From contig NZ_NFVA01000002.1 of assembly GCF_002264395.1 (NCBI RefSeq), forward strand, positions 62,001 through 126,000: 64,000 bases of DNA, in the 5' to 3' direction. The first letter of the stretch is position 1. Each line of letters begins with the position of its first letter. The stretch comes from Paenibacillus sp. VTT E-133291 (GTDB taxonomy: Bacteria; Bacillota; Bacilli; Paenibacillales; Paenibacillaceae). Below, in pieces: positions 1 through 8,996 of the stretch. A model generated the notes under the pieces. That model did no database searches, was not told where the DNA came from, and was given only the letters and a program-made list of their open reading frames with translations. The position numbers and the translations under genes are program-made.

Positions 1-1434
1 ATGGTTCGCACAATGCTGCCAGCTATTCGTTTTGTTACCTATGACGTTGTAAGGGACTTTAGGTCTGTGATGGTAGATGGTGTGGAGAAACAGAGCTTTA
101 GTTCCATCGTCAAACGGGTGGGTCGGGAGCTGAAGCATGGGGAGAAAATCAGCCTGTACGATATCGAACAGGTCGTATACCGACATATCGAAGATGCGAT
201 CATTCGGGTCAAAGTGAGGAAGAACGCGCTGAGCGTTTATATCAAAAGTAAATCTGCGGATAACACCATTGTCCCGAAGATCAAAGAGGAAATTAGGGAA
301 TGCATTCCGGAAATCGGCATGATGATTCGAAACCATCTGCTGGATGATATTGAGGTCATTATAGTAGGGAAAGACGAGCCGATGGACAGTGGAAAGGTTA
401 AGAACAAAAAGCTATATTACCAGAAAGATAAAGATCGCGCAGAGATGGACGTCACTGACGGTATTTTGTCGACGATCGGAAATACACCCTTAATCAAGCT
501 GAAGAGCTTGTTCTATAAAAGTGAGTTTGACGTCTATGCAAAAATGGAGCTGATGAACCCGGGAGGAAGCGCCAAAGATCGTCCCGCCCTGCGGATGATC
601 CAAGAGGCGTGGAAGGAAGGAACAATAGGTCCGGGAACCACGATCATTGAATCGAGCTCTGGAAATATGGCGATCAGCCTGGCCATGATTTGTAAGTATT
701 TGGGGATGCGTTTTATCAGCGTTATTGATCCTAGAACCACGGAAACGAATCTACAAATTCTGAAGGCGTTGGATGCCAAAATCGACTATGTCACTGATCC
801 CGATCCAGTAACAGGGGAGTTTCTTCCTGCTAGATTGAAACGTGTGCAGCAGCTTTTGGCGGAAATATCAGGCAGCTACTGGCCGAATCAGTATGCGAAC
901 GTAAATAATTTTTTAGCCCACTACCATACGACAATGAAAGAAATCGTGACTGATCTTGAACAAGTGGATTATTTATTTTGCAGCGTTAGTACATGCGGAA
1001 CCATACGGGGTCTTGCGGAATACGCAAGGGATAGCGGACTTCGGACCAAGATCGTGGCTGTCGATGCAGAGGGAAGCGCGATTTTTGGAGGGAATAAGAG
1101 TACACGGCGCTTTCCGGGACTAGGTGCCGGCATCGTGCCACCTTTCTGCAGAACAGATCTAATCGACCATATCGTGCATGTCTCGGATTCAGATATCGTA
1201 AAAGGTTGCCGGATGTTGGCGCAGAACGAATCCATCCTGGCTGGCGCATCGTCCGGGGGAGTCATTGCCGCCGTTAAGCAAATGGAGCCAGAATTGACTC
1301 CGGGAGCTGTCTGCGCAGTCATTCTGCATGATAAGGGAGAGCGTTACCTCGATACCGTATATTCTGACTCATGGATTCTGAACCAATTCGGTCAGGAGCT
1401 TTTGGCTGAATGTGGCGATTGCCCAGAGATGTAA
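1..1434 (+). CDS. sbnA: SbnA-like 2,3-diaminopropionate synthase fused to adenylate-forming enzyme C-terminus (probably 5'-partial)
   Basis: The C-terminal part, from about residue 150, is a fold-type II PLP enzyme of the cysteine synthase/SbnA group: IGNTPLIKL, then NPGGSAKDRP with the PLP lysine near residue 192, then the phosphate-cradle ESSSGNMA. SbnA joins O-phosphoserine and glutamate to make ACEGA, which SbnB oxidises to L-2,3-diaminopropionate. The first ~145 residues are not part of that family. They resemble the C-terminal subdomain of PaaK-like adenylate-forming ligases (RTMLPAIRF near the start, then GEKISLYDIEQVVY). That subdomain cannot act alone, so the gene probably begins upstream of the window, even though an ATG happens to lie at base 1. 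The product is likely cytoplasmic. SbnB follows after 31 bp behind an AAGGAGG site, so the two are cotranscribed. Dap usually feeds a siderophore or a nonribosomal peptide, but no such gene is in view. Confidence 0.82.
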   Translation: MVRTMLPAIRFVTYDVVRDFRSVMVDGVEKQSFSSIVKRVGRELKHGEKISLYDIEQVVYRHIEDAIIRVKVRKNALSVYIKSKSADNTIVPKIKEEIRECIPEIGMMIRNHLLDDIEVIIVGKDEPMDSGKVKNKKLYYQKDKDRAEMDVTDGILSTIGNTPLIKLKSLFYKSEFDVYAKMELMNPGGSAKDRPALRMIQEAWKEGTIGPGTTIIESSSGNMAISLAMICKYLGMRFISVIDPRTTETNLQILKALDAKIDYVTDPDPVTGEFLPARLKRVQQLLAEISGSYWPNQYANVNNFLAHYHTTMKEIVTDLEQVDYLFCSVSTCGTIRGLAEYARDSGLRTKIVAVDAEGSAIFGGNKSTRRFPGLGAGIVPPFCRTDLIDHIVHVSDSDIVKGCRMLAQNESILAGASSGGVIAAVKQMEPELTPGAVCAVILHDKGERYLDTVYSDSWILNQFGQELLAECGDCPEM

Positions 1435-1465
1435 GAAAGGATATGTTTCATAAGGAGGTCACGGT

Positions 1466-2431
1466 ATGCTGTACTTAAATGATCGAGATATACGGGCAGT
1501 AGGTGTTGATTGGCCTATTCTTGTGGAGGCGATAGAAACTGCTGTGGGTATCATCGATTCAGGTGATTATGTGCAGCCGATAAAGCCTTACCTAAGGTAT
1601 AAGAGTCCACAAAACCGGATTATTGCAATGCCCGCTTTCGTAGGGGGAGAGGTGAACGCAGCAGGGATAAAGTGGATTTCCAGTTTCCCGGATAATATTC
1701 AGGCTGATCTTCCTCGTGCGCATAGCATCATTGTTTTGAATGAACCAAGTACAGGCCAGCCTGCAGCCGTCTTGAACTCTCCGCTTCCCAGAATCATTAG
1801 GACGGCTTCCATCAGCGGACTGATGATTCGTTCCTTTTTGCTGGCGCGTTCAGTGGAGCGGATTCATCTAGGCATTATCGGCTGGGGACCGGTTGGGCAG
1901 TATCATTGTCAAATGGTTACGGCTCTGTATGGGGACCAAGTCGAGCGTATCCGGATTTTCGATATCAAGGGAGTAGACTTATCAGGAATCTCATCTCTCT
2001 TTAGAGATAGGATGGAAGTGGCTAAGACGTGGGCGGACGTTTATCAGCATTCTAATATCTTCATTACTTGTACCGTATCAGAACATCGGTATATCGATCT
2101 CCCCCCTGAAAAGGGTAGCCTTCTGCTGAATGTTTCACTTCGTGATTATAAGCCGGAGGCTTTAGCTTCGGTAAAAGCCATCATTGTCGACGATTGGGAT
2201 GAAGTGTGCCGTGAGAATACGGACATTGAGCAGCTTCATCTGAAACAGGGGCTAACTCGTGACGGCACTCGACGGATTACCGATGTCGTCTTGCGCCACA
2301 GCCTAGCTGATTTCAGCGAAGATGAACCGATCTTCTTCTGCCCGATGGGGATGGCCGTTTTCGATATTGCTACAGCGGTGTATTACGTGAAGCAAGCGAG
2401 GGAAAAAGGGATAGGAACTGAGCTGGAGTAG
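1466..2431 (+). CDS. sbnB: SbnB-like N-(1-amino-1-carboxyethyl)glutamate dehydrogenase
   Basis: This 321-residue protein belongs to the ornithine cyclodeaminase/mu-crystallin family. Visible features are an N-terminal substrate domain with GIKWISSFPDN and a Rossmann dinucleotide motif, GIIGWGPVGQYH, near residue 140. In staphyloferrin B biosynthesis SbnB is the NAD-dependent enzyme that splits ACEGA into L-2,3-diaminopropionate and 2-oxoglutarate. The location right after the SbnA-type gene makes that role much likelier than ornithine cyclodeaminase. The start at ATG 1466 has a good AAGGAGGTCAC site. A strong hairpin terminator follows at 2474-2500, so this is the last gene of its operon. Confidence 0.85.
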   Translation: MLYLNDRDIRAVGVDWPILVEAIETAVGIIDSGDYVQPIKPYLRYKSPQNRIIAMPAFVGGEVNAAGIKWISSFPDNIQADLPRAHSIIVLNEPSTGQPAAVLNSPLPRIIRTASISGLMIRSFLLARSVERIHLGIIGWGPVGQYHCQMVTALYGDQVERIRIFDIKGVDLSGISSLFRDRMEVAKTWADVYQHSNIFITCTVSEHRYIDLPPEKGSLLLNVSLRDYKPEALASVKAIIVDDWDEVCRENTDIEQLHLKQGLTRDGTRRITDVVLRHSLADFSEDEPIFFCPMGMAVFDIATAVYYVKQAREKGIGTELE

Positions 2432-2473
2432 GGGAGAGCAATAATGTGAGCAATTCTGTCCATATAACAGCGA

Positions 2474-2500
2474 AAACCCGCTTATCGAGCGGGTTTTTTA
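2474..2500 (+). terminator. Rho-independent terminator after sbnB
   Basis: A perfect 9-bp stem (AAACCCGCT pairing with AGCGGGTTT) with a 5-base loop is followed by a T run. It ends the sbnAB unit and lies between convergent genes. The opposite strand also has a short T run, so it may serve the SGNH gene too. Confidence 0.85.
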
Positions 2501-2566
2501 TTATGTTATGCACTATAGGTATCTTTTATAAATATGGTCATAAGCATGATTACTATGATTTGTTGA

Positions 2567-4309
2567 TTAAAGGTTATAACCGAAGCCTAGAATAGTAAAG
2601 CACTTATCCTGATCTTCGGGCACCATTTTGATTTCTATTTGATGCTCATCGCTGACTTCATTTTGATATAGAATTACCGGATTGCAATGTGTCCAGTTGT
2701 TCACGTGAGGATCAGCAGTAACTGCAAGGCTGCCGTCTACGAAGATATCCGCCTTGCCGAATTCGCTGCTGCCGGAATCCTTGTATACGAGGATGAGATT
2801 TTTACTCGTTATTGTCAGCTTGAAGCTTTCTTCTCCAGACGCTCTTGAATGCATCCAATTATGAGGGAATTCCGGAGTACTGTGAGAGTCAGCATTCATT
2901 TCTACCCGCTGCAAATCGGTATCGATCCCCGAAAATCCACCTACTTCGATCTTACCTGCGTCAATATAGTTTTTTCGATCCAGCAGGATGGTTCCTGCAA
3001 AATCATTCCCGATAACCGGTCGTTGATCCAATAAGATCTCATCTTCATTCATTAGTGATTTATGGGTTTCGGTGAATAAATAAGCGAGACAATCAGCCAT
3101 TACCCGGTGACCCTCATTTGTCGGATGATAGATATCATAGAAAAATTGCCGTTTAGAGATGATGTTGCCTTCAGCTTTACTCAGGCGGAACTGCTCGGAT
3201 ACGGCATCCTTTACACTAACCATAGGAAGATTATAATGGCGGCCAATGGGGGAGAGTCGATCCTGCAGGTTCCAGTCATTCATAAACACACTGAACAGAA
3301 GGATTACGGCAGGCTGATGATCGGCGGAAAGTATTTTTAAGCATAAGCTTTCAAAACAATTTCCTTTCGTTTCATCTCCTTCATCGTTTACCGCAAATTC
3401 CACTACCACGATATCTGGTGTTACGGAACCGTCTCTAAGAATATCTCTTTCATAACGGATGACGCCAAGCTCGGAGGGTGTTCCGCCGACCCCAGCCTTC
3501 ACAAAATGGATGTTCTCGCCACCATTTGTGCCGAATAAGTCTTTAAATCTTAAATACGATTGGTAGGCATAACATTCCGTGTGTATCGGCTTAGCACCGG
3601 CTCCTTGAGTAATGGAACCTCCAATATAAGCGATCGTGACTTCCTCGCCCTTTATAGCCTTATTCATGGCAGCTTTTAATCTTTTATTATTGCCAGCGTG
3701 CAGCAAGGATTGTGTAATGATCTTTTGGTACTCATTCGATTCAAAAGCAACCGGTGGTTCAAGGATTAGCTCTGGAACAGAATAGCCGTCGTGCAAATAA
3801 AAAATAACACTCGCAATCGCCAGTTCGCCTGCGTGATTAAATTCAAAAGCAAATTTTCCGAGCACATCATCTTCTTCAGAACCCGGACAATCTGCTAACC
3901 TCAAAATAACCTCTGAACCATCGGCGGGGCAGGGTACACGTAAATAACTGCCGGTTTCATATTTACTAGTTTTGCCCCAGTGCTGCAATAAAAAAGTGAC
4001 TGGATCTTCCTGCGTATTAGCCCTTCTGACGGATACTCCGATACTATGGACCAATTTGCGAAATCCAGTGCTGCTCCCCAGAAACTCCAGAATTGCCTCG
4101 TTTGTAACACCGCCTAAAAATTTGGCCTTATCGATCAGATAGTTACCTTCCAGATAAACTTCCTGTGACGGTTTGCCTTCGGCTCTTGCTGTTGCTTCAA
4201 TTGCTGTTTCATACAGCACAAAAAAGCCGTTTCTACGATCAGCCGGGTCCTTTGGAGCCTTCGGACCTTCAATCTGTTCGCCTGCAATGAATTCGTTATT
4301 CTTTTCCAT
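2567..4309 (-). CDS. SGNH/GDSL-family hydrolase, probable carbohydrate esterase
   Basis: From the chosen start this is 580 residues. An N-terminal beta-rich region of about 200 residues precedes an SGNH hydrolase domain: block I GGSITQG with Ser near 232, block II AGVGGT, block III VEFAVND with Asn near 308, and block V DIYHPTNEGH with Asp/His near 392 and 395. A further C-terminal beta domain follows. There is no signal peptide, so it is probably cytoplasmic. Such proteins often remove acetyl groups from plant oligosaccharides, and the divergent neighbour is a GH115 alpha-glucuronidase, so a role in deacetylating xylan fragments is a reasonable inference. The open frame extends 44 codons upstream, but ATG 4309 has GAGGATG 8 bases before it and the upstream part overlaps a likely promoter and cre site. 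The exact substrate is unknown. Confidence 0.72.
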   Translation of the reverse strand: MEKNNEFIAGEQIEGPKAPKDPADRRNGFFVLYETAIEATARAEGKPSQEVYLEGNYLIDKAKFLGGVTNEAILEFLGSSTGFRKLVHSIGVSVRRANTQEDPVTFLLQHWGKTSKYETGSYLRVPCPADGSEVILRLADCPGSEEDDVLGKFAFEFNHAGELAIASVIFYLHDGYSVPELILEPPVAFESNEYQKIITQSLLHAGNNKRLKAAMNKAIKGEEVTIAYIGGSITQGAGAKPIHTECYAYQSYLRFKDLFGTNGGENIHFVKAGVGGTPSELGVIRYERDILRDGSVTPDIVVVEFAVNDEGDETKGNCFESLCLKILSADHQPAVILLFSVFMNDWNLQDRLSPIGRHYNLPMVSVKDAVSEQFRLSKAEGNIISKRQFFYDIYHPTNEGHRVMADCLAYLFTETHKSLMNEDEILLDQRPVIGNDFAGTILLDRKNYIDAGKIEVGGFSGIDTDLQRVEMNADSHSTPEFPHNWMHSRASGEESFKLTITSKNLILVYKDSGSSEFGKADIFVDGSLAVTADPHVNNWTHCNPVILYQNEVSDEHQIEIKMVPEDQDKCFTILGFGYNL

Positions 4310-4343
4310 ATGGATCATCCTCGCTTTGTAAGGTTCTCTTATT

Positions 4344-4359
4344 ATGGATGCGCTTGCAA
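4344..4359 (-). promoter_or_regulatory. Candidate CcpA cre site upstream of the SGNH gene
   Basis: On the minus strand the site reads TTGCAAGCGCATCCAT. It fits the Bacillus cre consensus WTGNAARCGNWWWCAW at all but one position. It lies 35 bp before the chosen ATG, where CcpA binding could repress transcription. Function is inferred from the match alone. Confidence 0.5.
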
Positions 4360-4479
4360 ATGAAATGATTCTGCTACAGGGAATACCTGTTAACAGTAAC
4401 ATCAAATATCTAGATTGTTCAACCAATAAACAAAGTTTCATTTAATAATTACAAAAACTTGCTAGTTTGCACATGGAAG

Positions 4480-4502
4480 TTGAAATCGCTTACTTATATA
4501 AT
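4480..4502 (+). promoter_or_regulatory. Candidate cre site and -10 box upstream of GH115 gene
   Basis: TTGAAATCGCTTACTT (4480-4495) resembles a cre box with two mismatches. It directly abuts a TATAAT -10 hexamer at 4497-4502, 45 bp before the GH115 start. No good -35 box is seen, so activator help is possible. Confidence 0.4.
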
Positions 4503-4546
4503 GTGCCTAGTCATACGAAAATAGGATGCTTAAGGGGAGAATAATC

Positions 4547-7402
4547 ATGCCTACGCAGGAAATAAACCTTGTGAAGCAGGGCAAAGCTGTCAAGATTTAC
4601 GTGGATCCCAAAGGGAAGGATTATGCCGGTTTGCGGCGCGTGGCTCAATCTTTTGCAGCAGATATTAAACAGGTAACTGAGGTAGAACCTGAGATATATA
4701 CAGAATTGCAGGAATTGGATGGAACAGTCATAATCGCTGGATCGATCGGCAGTAATGAGCTTATCGATCGTTTAATTGCGGAGGGAACTGTGGATGTGTC
4801 CGCTATCCATGGGAAAAGGGAATGTTATCAAATTCAGGTAGTTGAACGTCCGACAGTAGGAGTGGACAAGGCGCTCGTCATTGTGGGGAGCGATAAACGC
4901 GGGACGATGTACGGGATCTATTCCATTTCTGAAAAAATTGGCGTTAGTCCGTGGGAATATTGGGCAGATGTTGTACCAGAGAAGAAAGCAACCTTGATCC
5001 TGTCTGATAGCCAGCTACATAGGATCTCCAAAGAACCTTCGGTTAAATACAGAGGGATTTTTTTGAATGACGACTGGCCGTCCTTAGGCTCTTGGGTAAC
5101 TCAAAGATTTGGTGATTTTAATGAAGATTTCTATGACAAGGTGTTTGAACTAATTCTTCGATTAAAGGGGAATTATTTATGGCCAGCGATGTGGAGTGCC
5201 GAATTCAGCCTTAACGGTAAAAGCAATCCAATCGCCAACGCCCAGCACGCACAGGAATACGGCATTATAATGGGAACCTCCCATCATGAACCTTTATTTC
5301 GGGCAGGCAGTGAATGGCAGAAGGTATATAACCAATATGGAACAAGTAACTTATGGGATTTTGCCCGAAACAAACAGGCCATTACGGATTTCTGGGAAGA
5401 TGGAATTAAACGGAATCAGGACTTTGACAATTTAATTACATTAGGGATGCGGGGAGAAAGTGATTCTGCGCTGGAAGGCTCCGACCAGGAGAATATTGAC
5501 CTGCTGAAGGATATCATCCTTACACAAAAAGACTTATTAAAGAAATATAATCTTGAGCACGCGCCCCAAATTCTAGCCGTATACAAGGAAGTGGAGAAGT
5601 ATTGGTATGGCACTGCTGAGGTTGAAGGCTTGAAGGACTGGGAAGTCCTGAATGAGGTTACGATCCTGCTGGCTGATGATAACTTTGGCAATCTCCGCAA
5701 AATCCCAACGGAACACGAACGTGATCGGAGTGCAGGGTGGGGGATGTATTATCATTTTGACTATCATGGTGGTCCGCATTCCTATGAATGGTTAAATACG
5801 ATTCCGCTGGAAAAGGTTTGGGAGCAAATGTGTATGGCATTCGACTATGGCATCCGTGAGGTATGGATTGTGAACGTCGGGGATTTGAAGCCTATGGAAT
5901 TGCCCATTTCCTACTTTATGGATTTGGCCTATGACTTTGAAGCTTGGGGTACTGGAGCGATTAACCGGACTGAGGAATATACCAAACGATGGGTAGAGCA
6001 GCAGTTCGGATATGCACTGGAACATGAGACATGCCTGGGCATCGCGCAATTGCTGAGTGAGTATACCCGAATGAACGGTCGCCGCAAGCCGGAGATAATT
6101 TATCCGTCAACCTTCAGTCCAATTCATTTCAATGAGGCACAGAGAGTGCTGAAGCAGGCGATTAGGATGGAGAATGCCGCTGACCAATACTATGCTCTTA
6201 TTCCTGAATCATTAAAAGATGCGTACTACCAGCTTGTATATTTCCCTGCTGCTGCCTCAGCCAATGTGCTCAAAATGCAAATATATGCTGGACTTAACGA
6301 GCTATATGCTGGACGAGGCAGTGTATTGGCAAATACTTACGCTACTCTGACTCATGAAGCCATCGAAAGGGATAAACAGCTGGAACAGGTTTATAATAGC
6401 GGAATTTCAGAAGGGAAATGGCAAGGGATGATGAGTTCCCCTCATGTCGGGTATATTCACTGGAATGCAGAAGGGTGGAAATATCCAGAGGTGAGCATGT
6501 TGATTCCCGCTAAAGGCTCTATATTGATTGTTGATGTTGAAGGTACGGAGCAAGCGTATGTTGCGGGTACAGCGAATCTTCCGGTTTTTACAAATCTTCA
6601 AAAGGAAAATTATTGCATTACAATCAGCAACGGTGGAGAAGCGGGTTTTGAATATCAGGCAAAAAGCAGTGTAGCTTGGATCAAGCTTGAGAAAACATCG
6701 GGGTGGATCAAGGCTGGGGAGTCCTTACAGGTTTTTGTAGATTGGGAAAAGGTCCGTGAGGCATCGACGGGTGAAATTACGATCTGTGGTGCCGGGGGCA
6801 CCGTTAAGGTGAATGTAGCTGTGGACTGGACTGACATTCAGGATGTGCCAGCGATGACCTTTATCGAGGCGCATAATAGAGTGGCCATTGAAGCGGAGCA
6901 TACCTCAAGCCGTGTTGCACAATCAGGGGTGGAATGGAAGACCATTGCTAACTATGGGCGTTCTTTATCCTCGGTTAAAATGTTTCCGGATGCTGTATCT
7001 TTTGAACAACCGGAGTGTGCACCTTATCTGGAATATCAGGTTTTAGTACAGCAGGCTGCAGATTACAGCTTAACCGCGTATATTGCCCCAACGAACAACC
7101 TGTCACAGTCCAGCGGATTAAAATATGCGATAGGCTTCGATGCACAGTCGCCAGTGATTACGGATGCTCTACCTACGGATTTTGCGGGTGGCAATCATGA
7201 TAATGAACCGTGGTGCCGCGCGGTTATGAATAATATCCATACCGTGACCACCATTCATGCTTTAACGAAGGGTATCCATACCCTCCGCTTTTACGGATTG
7301 GATGCGGGCCTGGTCCTGCAAAAGCTTGTGTTGACCGCTGCGGAGCTGCCGTATACCTATTTGGGCCCAGAGGAGAGCTTCTATACTAGGGGGATGCACT
7401 AA
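4547..7402 (+). CDS. GH115 xylan alpha-1,2-glucuronidase-like glycoside hydrolase
   Basis: The product is 951 residues with the GH115 layout: an N-terminal alpha/beta domain, a central barrel with VKYRGIFLNDDWPSLGSW and GNYLWPAMW, then MYYHFDYHGGPHSYEWLN, and a C-terminal beta-rich region. GH115 enzymes remove (4-O-methyl)glucuronic acid from internal xylose units of glucuronoxylan. There is no signal peptide, so it probably acts on imported oligosaccharides. The start was placed at ATG 4547, seven bases after AAGGGGAGA; an upstream in-frame ATG at 4526 lies before that site. It is transcribed away from the SGNH esterase and both promoters carry cre-like sites, which suggests joint catabolite control. 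Confidence 0.85.
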   Translation: MPTQEINLVKQGKAVKIYVDPKGKDYAGLRRVAQSFAADIKQVTEVEPEIYTELQELDGTVIIAGSIGSNELIDRLIAEGTVDVSAIHGKRECYQIQVVERPTVGVDKALVIVGSDKRGTMYGIYSISEKIGVSPWEYWADVVPEKKATLILSDSQLHRISKEPSVKYRGIFLNDDWPSLGSWVTQRFGDFNEDFYDKVFELILRLKGNYLWPAMWSAEFSLNGKSNPIANAQHAQEYGIIMGTSHHEPLFRAGSEWQKVYNQYGTSNLWDFARNKQAITDFWEDGIKRNQDFDNLITLGMRGESDSALEGSDQENIDLLKDIILTQKDLLKKYNLEHAPQILAVYKEVEKYWYGTAEVEGLKDWEVLNEVTILLADDNFGNLRKIPTEHERDRSAGWGMYYHFDYHGGPHSYEWLNTIPLEKVWEQMCMAFDYGIREVWIVNVGDLKPMELPISYFMDLAYDFEAWGTGAINRTEEYTKRWVEQQFGYALEHETCLGIAQLLSEYTRMNGRRKPEIIYPSTFSPIHFNEAQRVLKQAIRMENAADQYYALIPESLKDAYYQLVYFPAAASANVLKMQIYAGLNELYAGRGSVLANTYATLTHEAIERDKQLEQVYNSGISEGKWQGMMSSPHVGYIHWNAEGWKYPEVSMLIPAKGSILIVDVEGTEQAYVAGTANLPVFTNLQKENYCITISNGGEAGFEYQAKSSVAWIKLEKTSGWIKAGESLQVFVDWEKVREASTGEITICGAGGTVKVNVAVDWTDIQDVPAMTFIEAHNRVAIEAEHTSSRVAQSGVEWKTIANYGRSLSSVKMFPDAVSFEQPECAPYLEYQVLVQQAADYSLTAYIAPTNNLSQSSGLKYAIGFDAQSPVITDALPTDFAGGNHDNEPWCRAVMNNIHTVTTIHALTKGIHTLRFYGLDAGLVLQKLVLTAAELPYTYLGPEESFYTRGMH

Positions 7403-7423
7403 TTCTTAGTTAGAGCTAATTGA

Positions 7424-7482
7424 AGGGCTGAATCCCCGAATGGTTCAGGGTCCTCCGTTATTTCAAGGCAGATGACGGAGGA
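7424..7482. terminator. Two hairpins between convergent GH115 and AraC genes
   Basis: One hairpin pairs CTGAA with TTCAG (about 7427-7447). A second pairs TCCTCCGT (7451-7458) with ACGGAGGA (7475-7482), overlapping the last codons of the AraC gene. Neither has a T run, so termination is only a guess. Confidence 0.3.
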
Positions 7483-8246
7483 TAACCCTTGATATTTTTG
7501 AAAACATTACTGAAGTAGGCGACATCTTGATAACCACAGTGCACTGCTACTTCGGACACATTGAAGCCACCTGCGGACAGAATCATCTCGGCATTGTTCA
7601 CCCGTACTTTATTTATGAATTCCTTATAGGTGGAACCAGTGTTTTGCTTGAACAGCTTGCCAAGATATACAGGATTTAAGGCAACCAAATCAGCTAGTTC
7701 CTTGATCGTAACTTCCTCCGAATAATGATCCATAATATAGGTCATTACTTTTTGGATTCTCAGATCGATCAGAGGTGTCTCCTGATGGTGGGTTATGCTT
7801 AACAGGCGATATACGATCAGTTGAAAAATGGCTCTGGCCTTCATTTTATAAAAAGGCTGTTTGCCCATCCATACATGTGAGAAATCTTTGATGTCCGCTA
7901 GGATCTCTTTAGTTCTCCAATTTTTGGTTACAGTCTCAAAAGGGAGCTGCACATGATTGTCCTCCCCCTCCCAGAAGAAATTAAACGCAAAAGAACGCAT
8001 GGGAGCCTCCTTAAAAGTCTGCGCTTCCCGAATACTTCCGGAAGGTGCATAGAGCATATCACCAGCTTCAACCGTAAATTTCTCCCCATTAATAAAATAG
8101 TTCGATTTCCCTTCCACAATGAAGGTAAGGTCATGGAAATCAATTTTGCTCCTCGTTATCTCCCAATCCGGGAAGGATCTGCGGTCGACGAACAAAAAAA
8201 CATTCGGAACTAGATTCTCATATTTGCCAATGTCCATTTCAGCCAT
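7458..8246 (-). CDS. AraC-family transcriptional regulator
   Basis: The 262-residue protein has an N-terminal cupin sensor domain (GDMLYAPSGS near residue 80) and a C-terminal double helix-turn-helix of AraC type (TIKELADLVALNPVYLGKLF, then VSEVAVHCGYQDVAYFSNVFK). It lies convergent to the GH115 gene and is the nearest regulator for the GH115/SGNH pair, so control of that locus by a xylan-derived sugar is a likely but unproven role. The start is ambiguous: ATG 8246 lies only two bases after GGAAGGAG, while ATG 8237, three codons later, has a spacing of 11. Confidence 0.85.
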   Translation of the reverse strand: MAEMDIGKYENLVPNVFLFVDRRSFPDWEITRSKIDFHDLTFIVEGKSNYFINGEKFTVEAGDMLYAPSGSIREAQTFKEAPMRSFAFNFFWEGEDNHVQLPFETVTKNWRTKEILADIKDFSHVWMGKQPFYKMKARAIFQLIVYRLLSITHHQETPLIDLRIQKVMTYIMDHYSEEVTIKELADLVALNPVYLGKLFKQNTGSTYKEFINKVRVNNAEMILSAGGFNVSEVAVHCGYQDVAYFSNVFKNIKGYPPSSALK

Positions 8247-8331
8247 TGCTCCTTCCGTATAACTAGAGCCGTACGAATACCGATTGGTATATTATACCGA
8301 AATGAAACCTATTACGAAAAGACTCTTTTAA

Positions 8332-8952
8332 TCATCGGGAATGCCGTACGCCATGCATAATGAAATCCTTGAATTGTCGGTCCGTTGCCCGTTCTTCCTC
8401 CGTAACCACACCGCCCCGCTGATGCGTAATAATAACGGCTTTTTGTAAATACATGAAATACAGGTGGGTGGACTTCTGCAGAATGTTCAGCCACTTATTT
8501 TTTTCCTCCGGATCCACTGCTATTGTGTCAAGCAGTATAAGTCGCGAATACCAGCCTTCCATGGCCTTCTTAAAGTCAGGCAGTTCTGCAGGATTCTTAG
8601 AAAGCGTGCTGTAATAAACTCCAAAAATGGCATCATAGTAGATCAGTGATTCCTGATGATCTCTTAAAGCCAAATATTTATCCAGAATGTTCTCCAGTGA
8701 TTGTACCGGCTGTTCAAAATCAAAATCAAACAGCAGCTGTCCAAACATCCGCTCCAGGTTAAGGACATAGATTTGAGCGGCTAATTCTTCTTTGTCCTTA
8801 TAATGATGATACAAAGTGCGCCGGGAGACCCCGGCTTGTTCCGCAATCTGAGCCATATCCGTGCGCTCAATACCTTGAGCACAGAACAAGCTGAGCGCTG
8901 TATCCTTAATGATCTCCCTCGTCATTTGCATCTGCTTTTCACGCAAATTCAT
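8332..8952 (-). CDS. TetR/AcrR-family transcriptional regulator
   Basis: This 206-residue protein has the TetR helix-turn-helix near residues 15-60 (MAQIAEQAGVSRRTLYHHYKDKEEL) and an alpha-helical ligand domain with no recognised specificity. It follows the pectinacetylesterase-like gene by 44 bp on the same strand, so the two may share a message and the regulator may control that enzyme. The ligand is unknown. Confidence 0.88.
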   Translation of the reverse strand: MNLREKQMQMTREIIKDTALSLFCAQGIERTDMAQIAEQAGVSRRTLYHHYKDKEELAAQIYVLNLERMFGQLLFDFDFEQPVQSLENILDKYLALRDHQESLIYYDAIFGVYYSTLSKNPAELPDFKKAMEGWYSRLILLDTIAVDPEEKNKWLNILQKSTHLYFMYLQKAVIITHQRGGVVTEEERATDRQFKDFIMHGVRHSR

Positions 8953-8996
8953 TAATTTTCTCTCCTGCCTTGTGCGAGTATTTCGCTAATTCTAAG

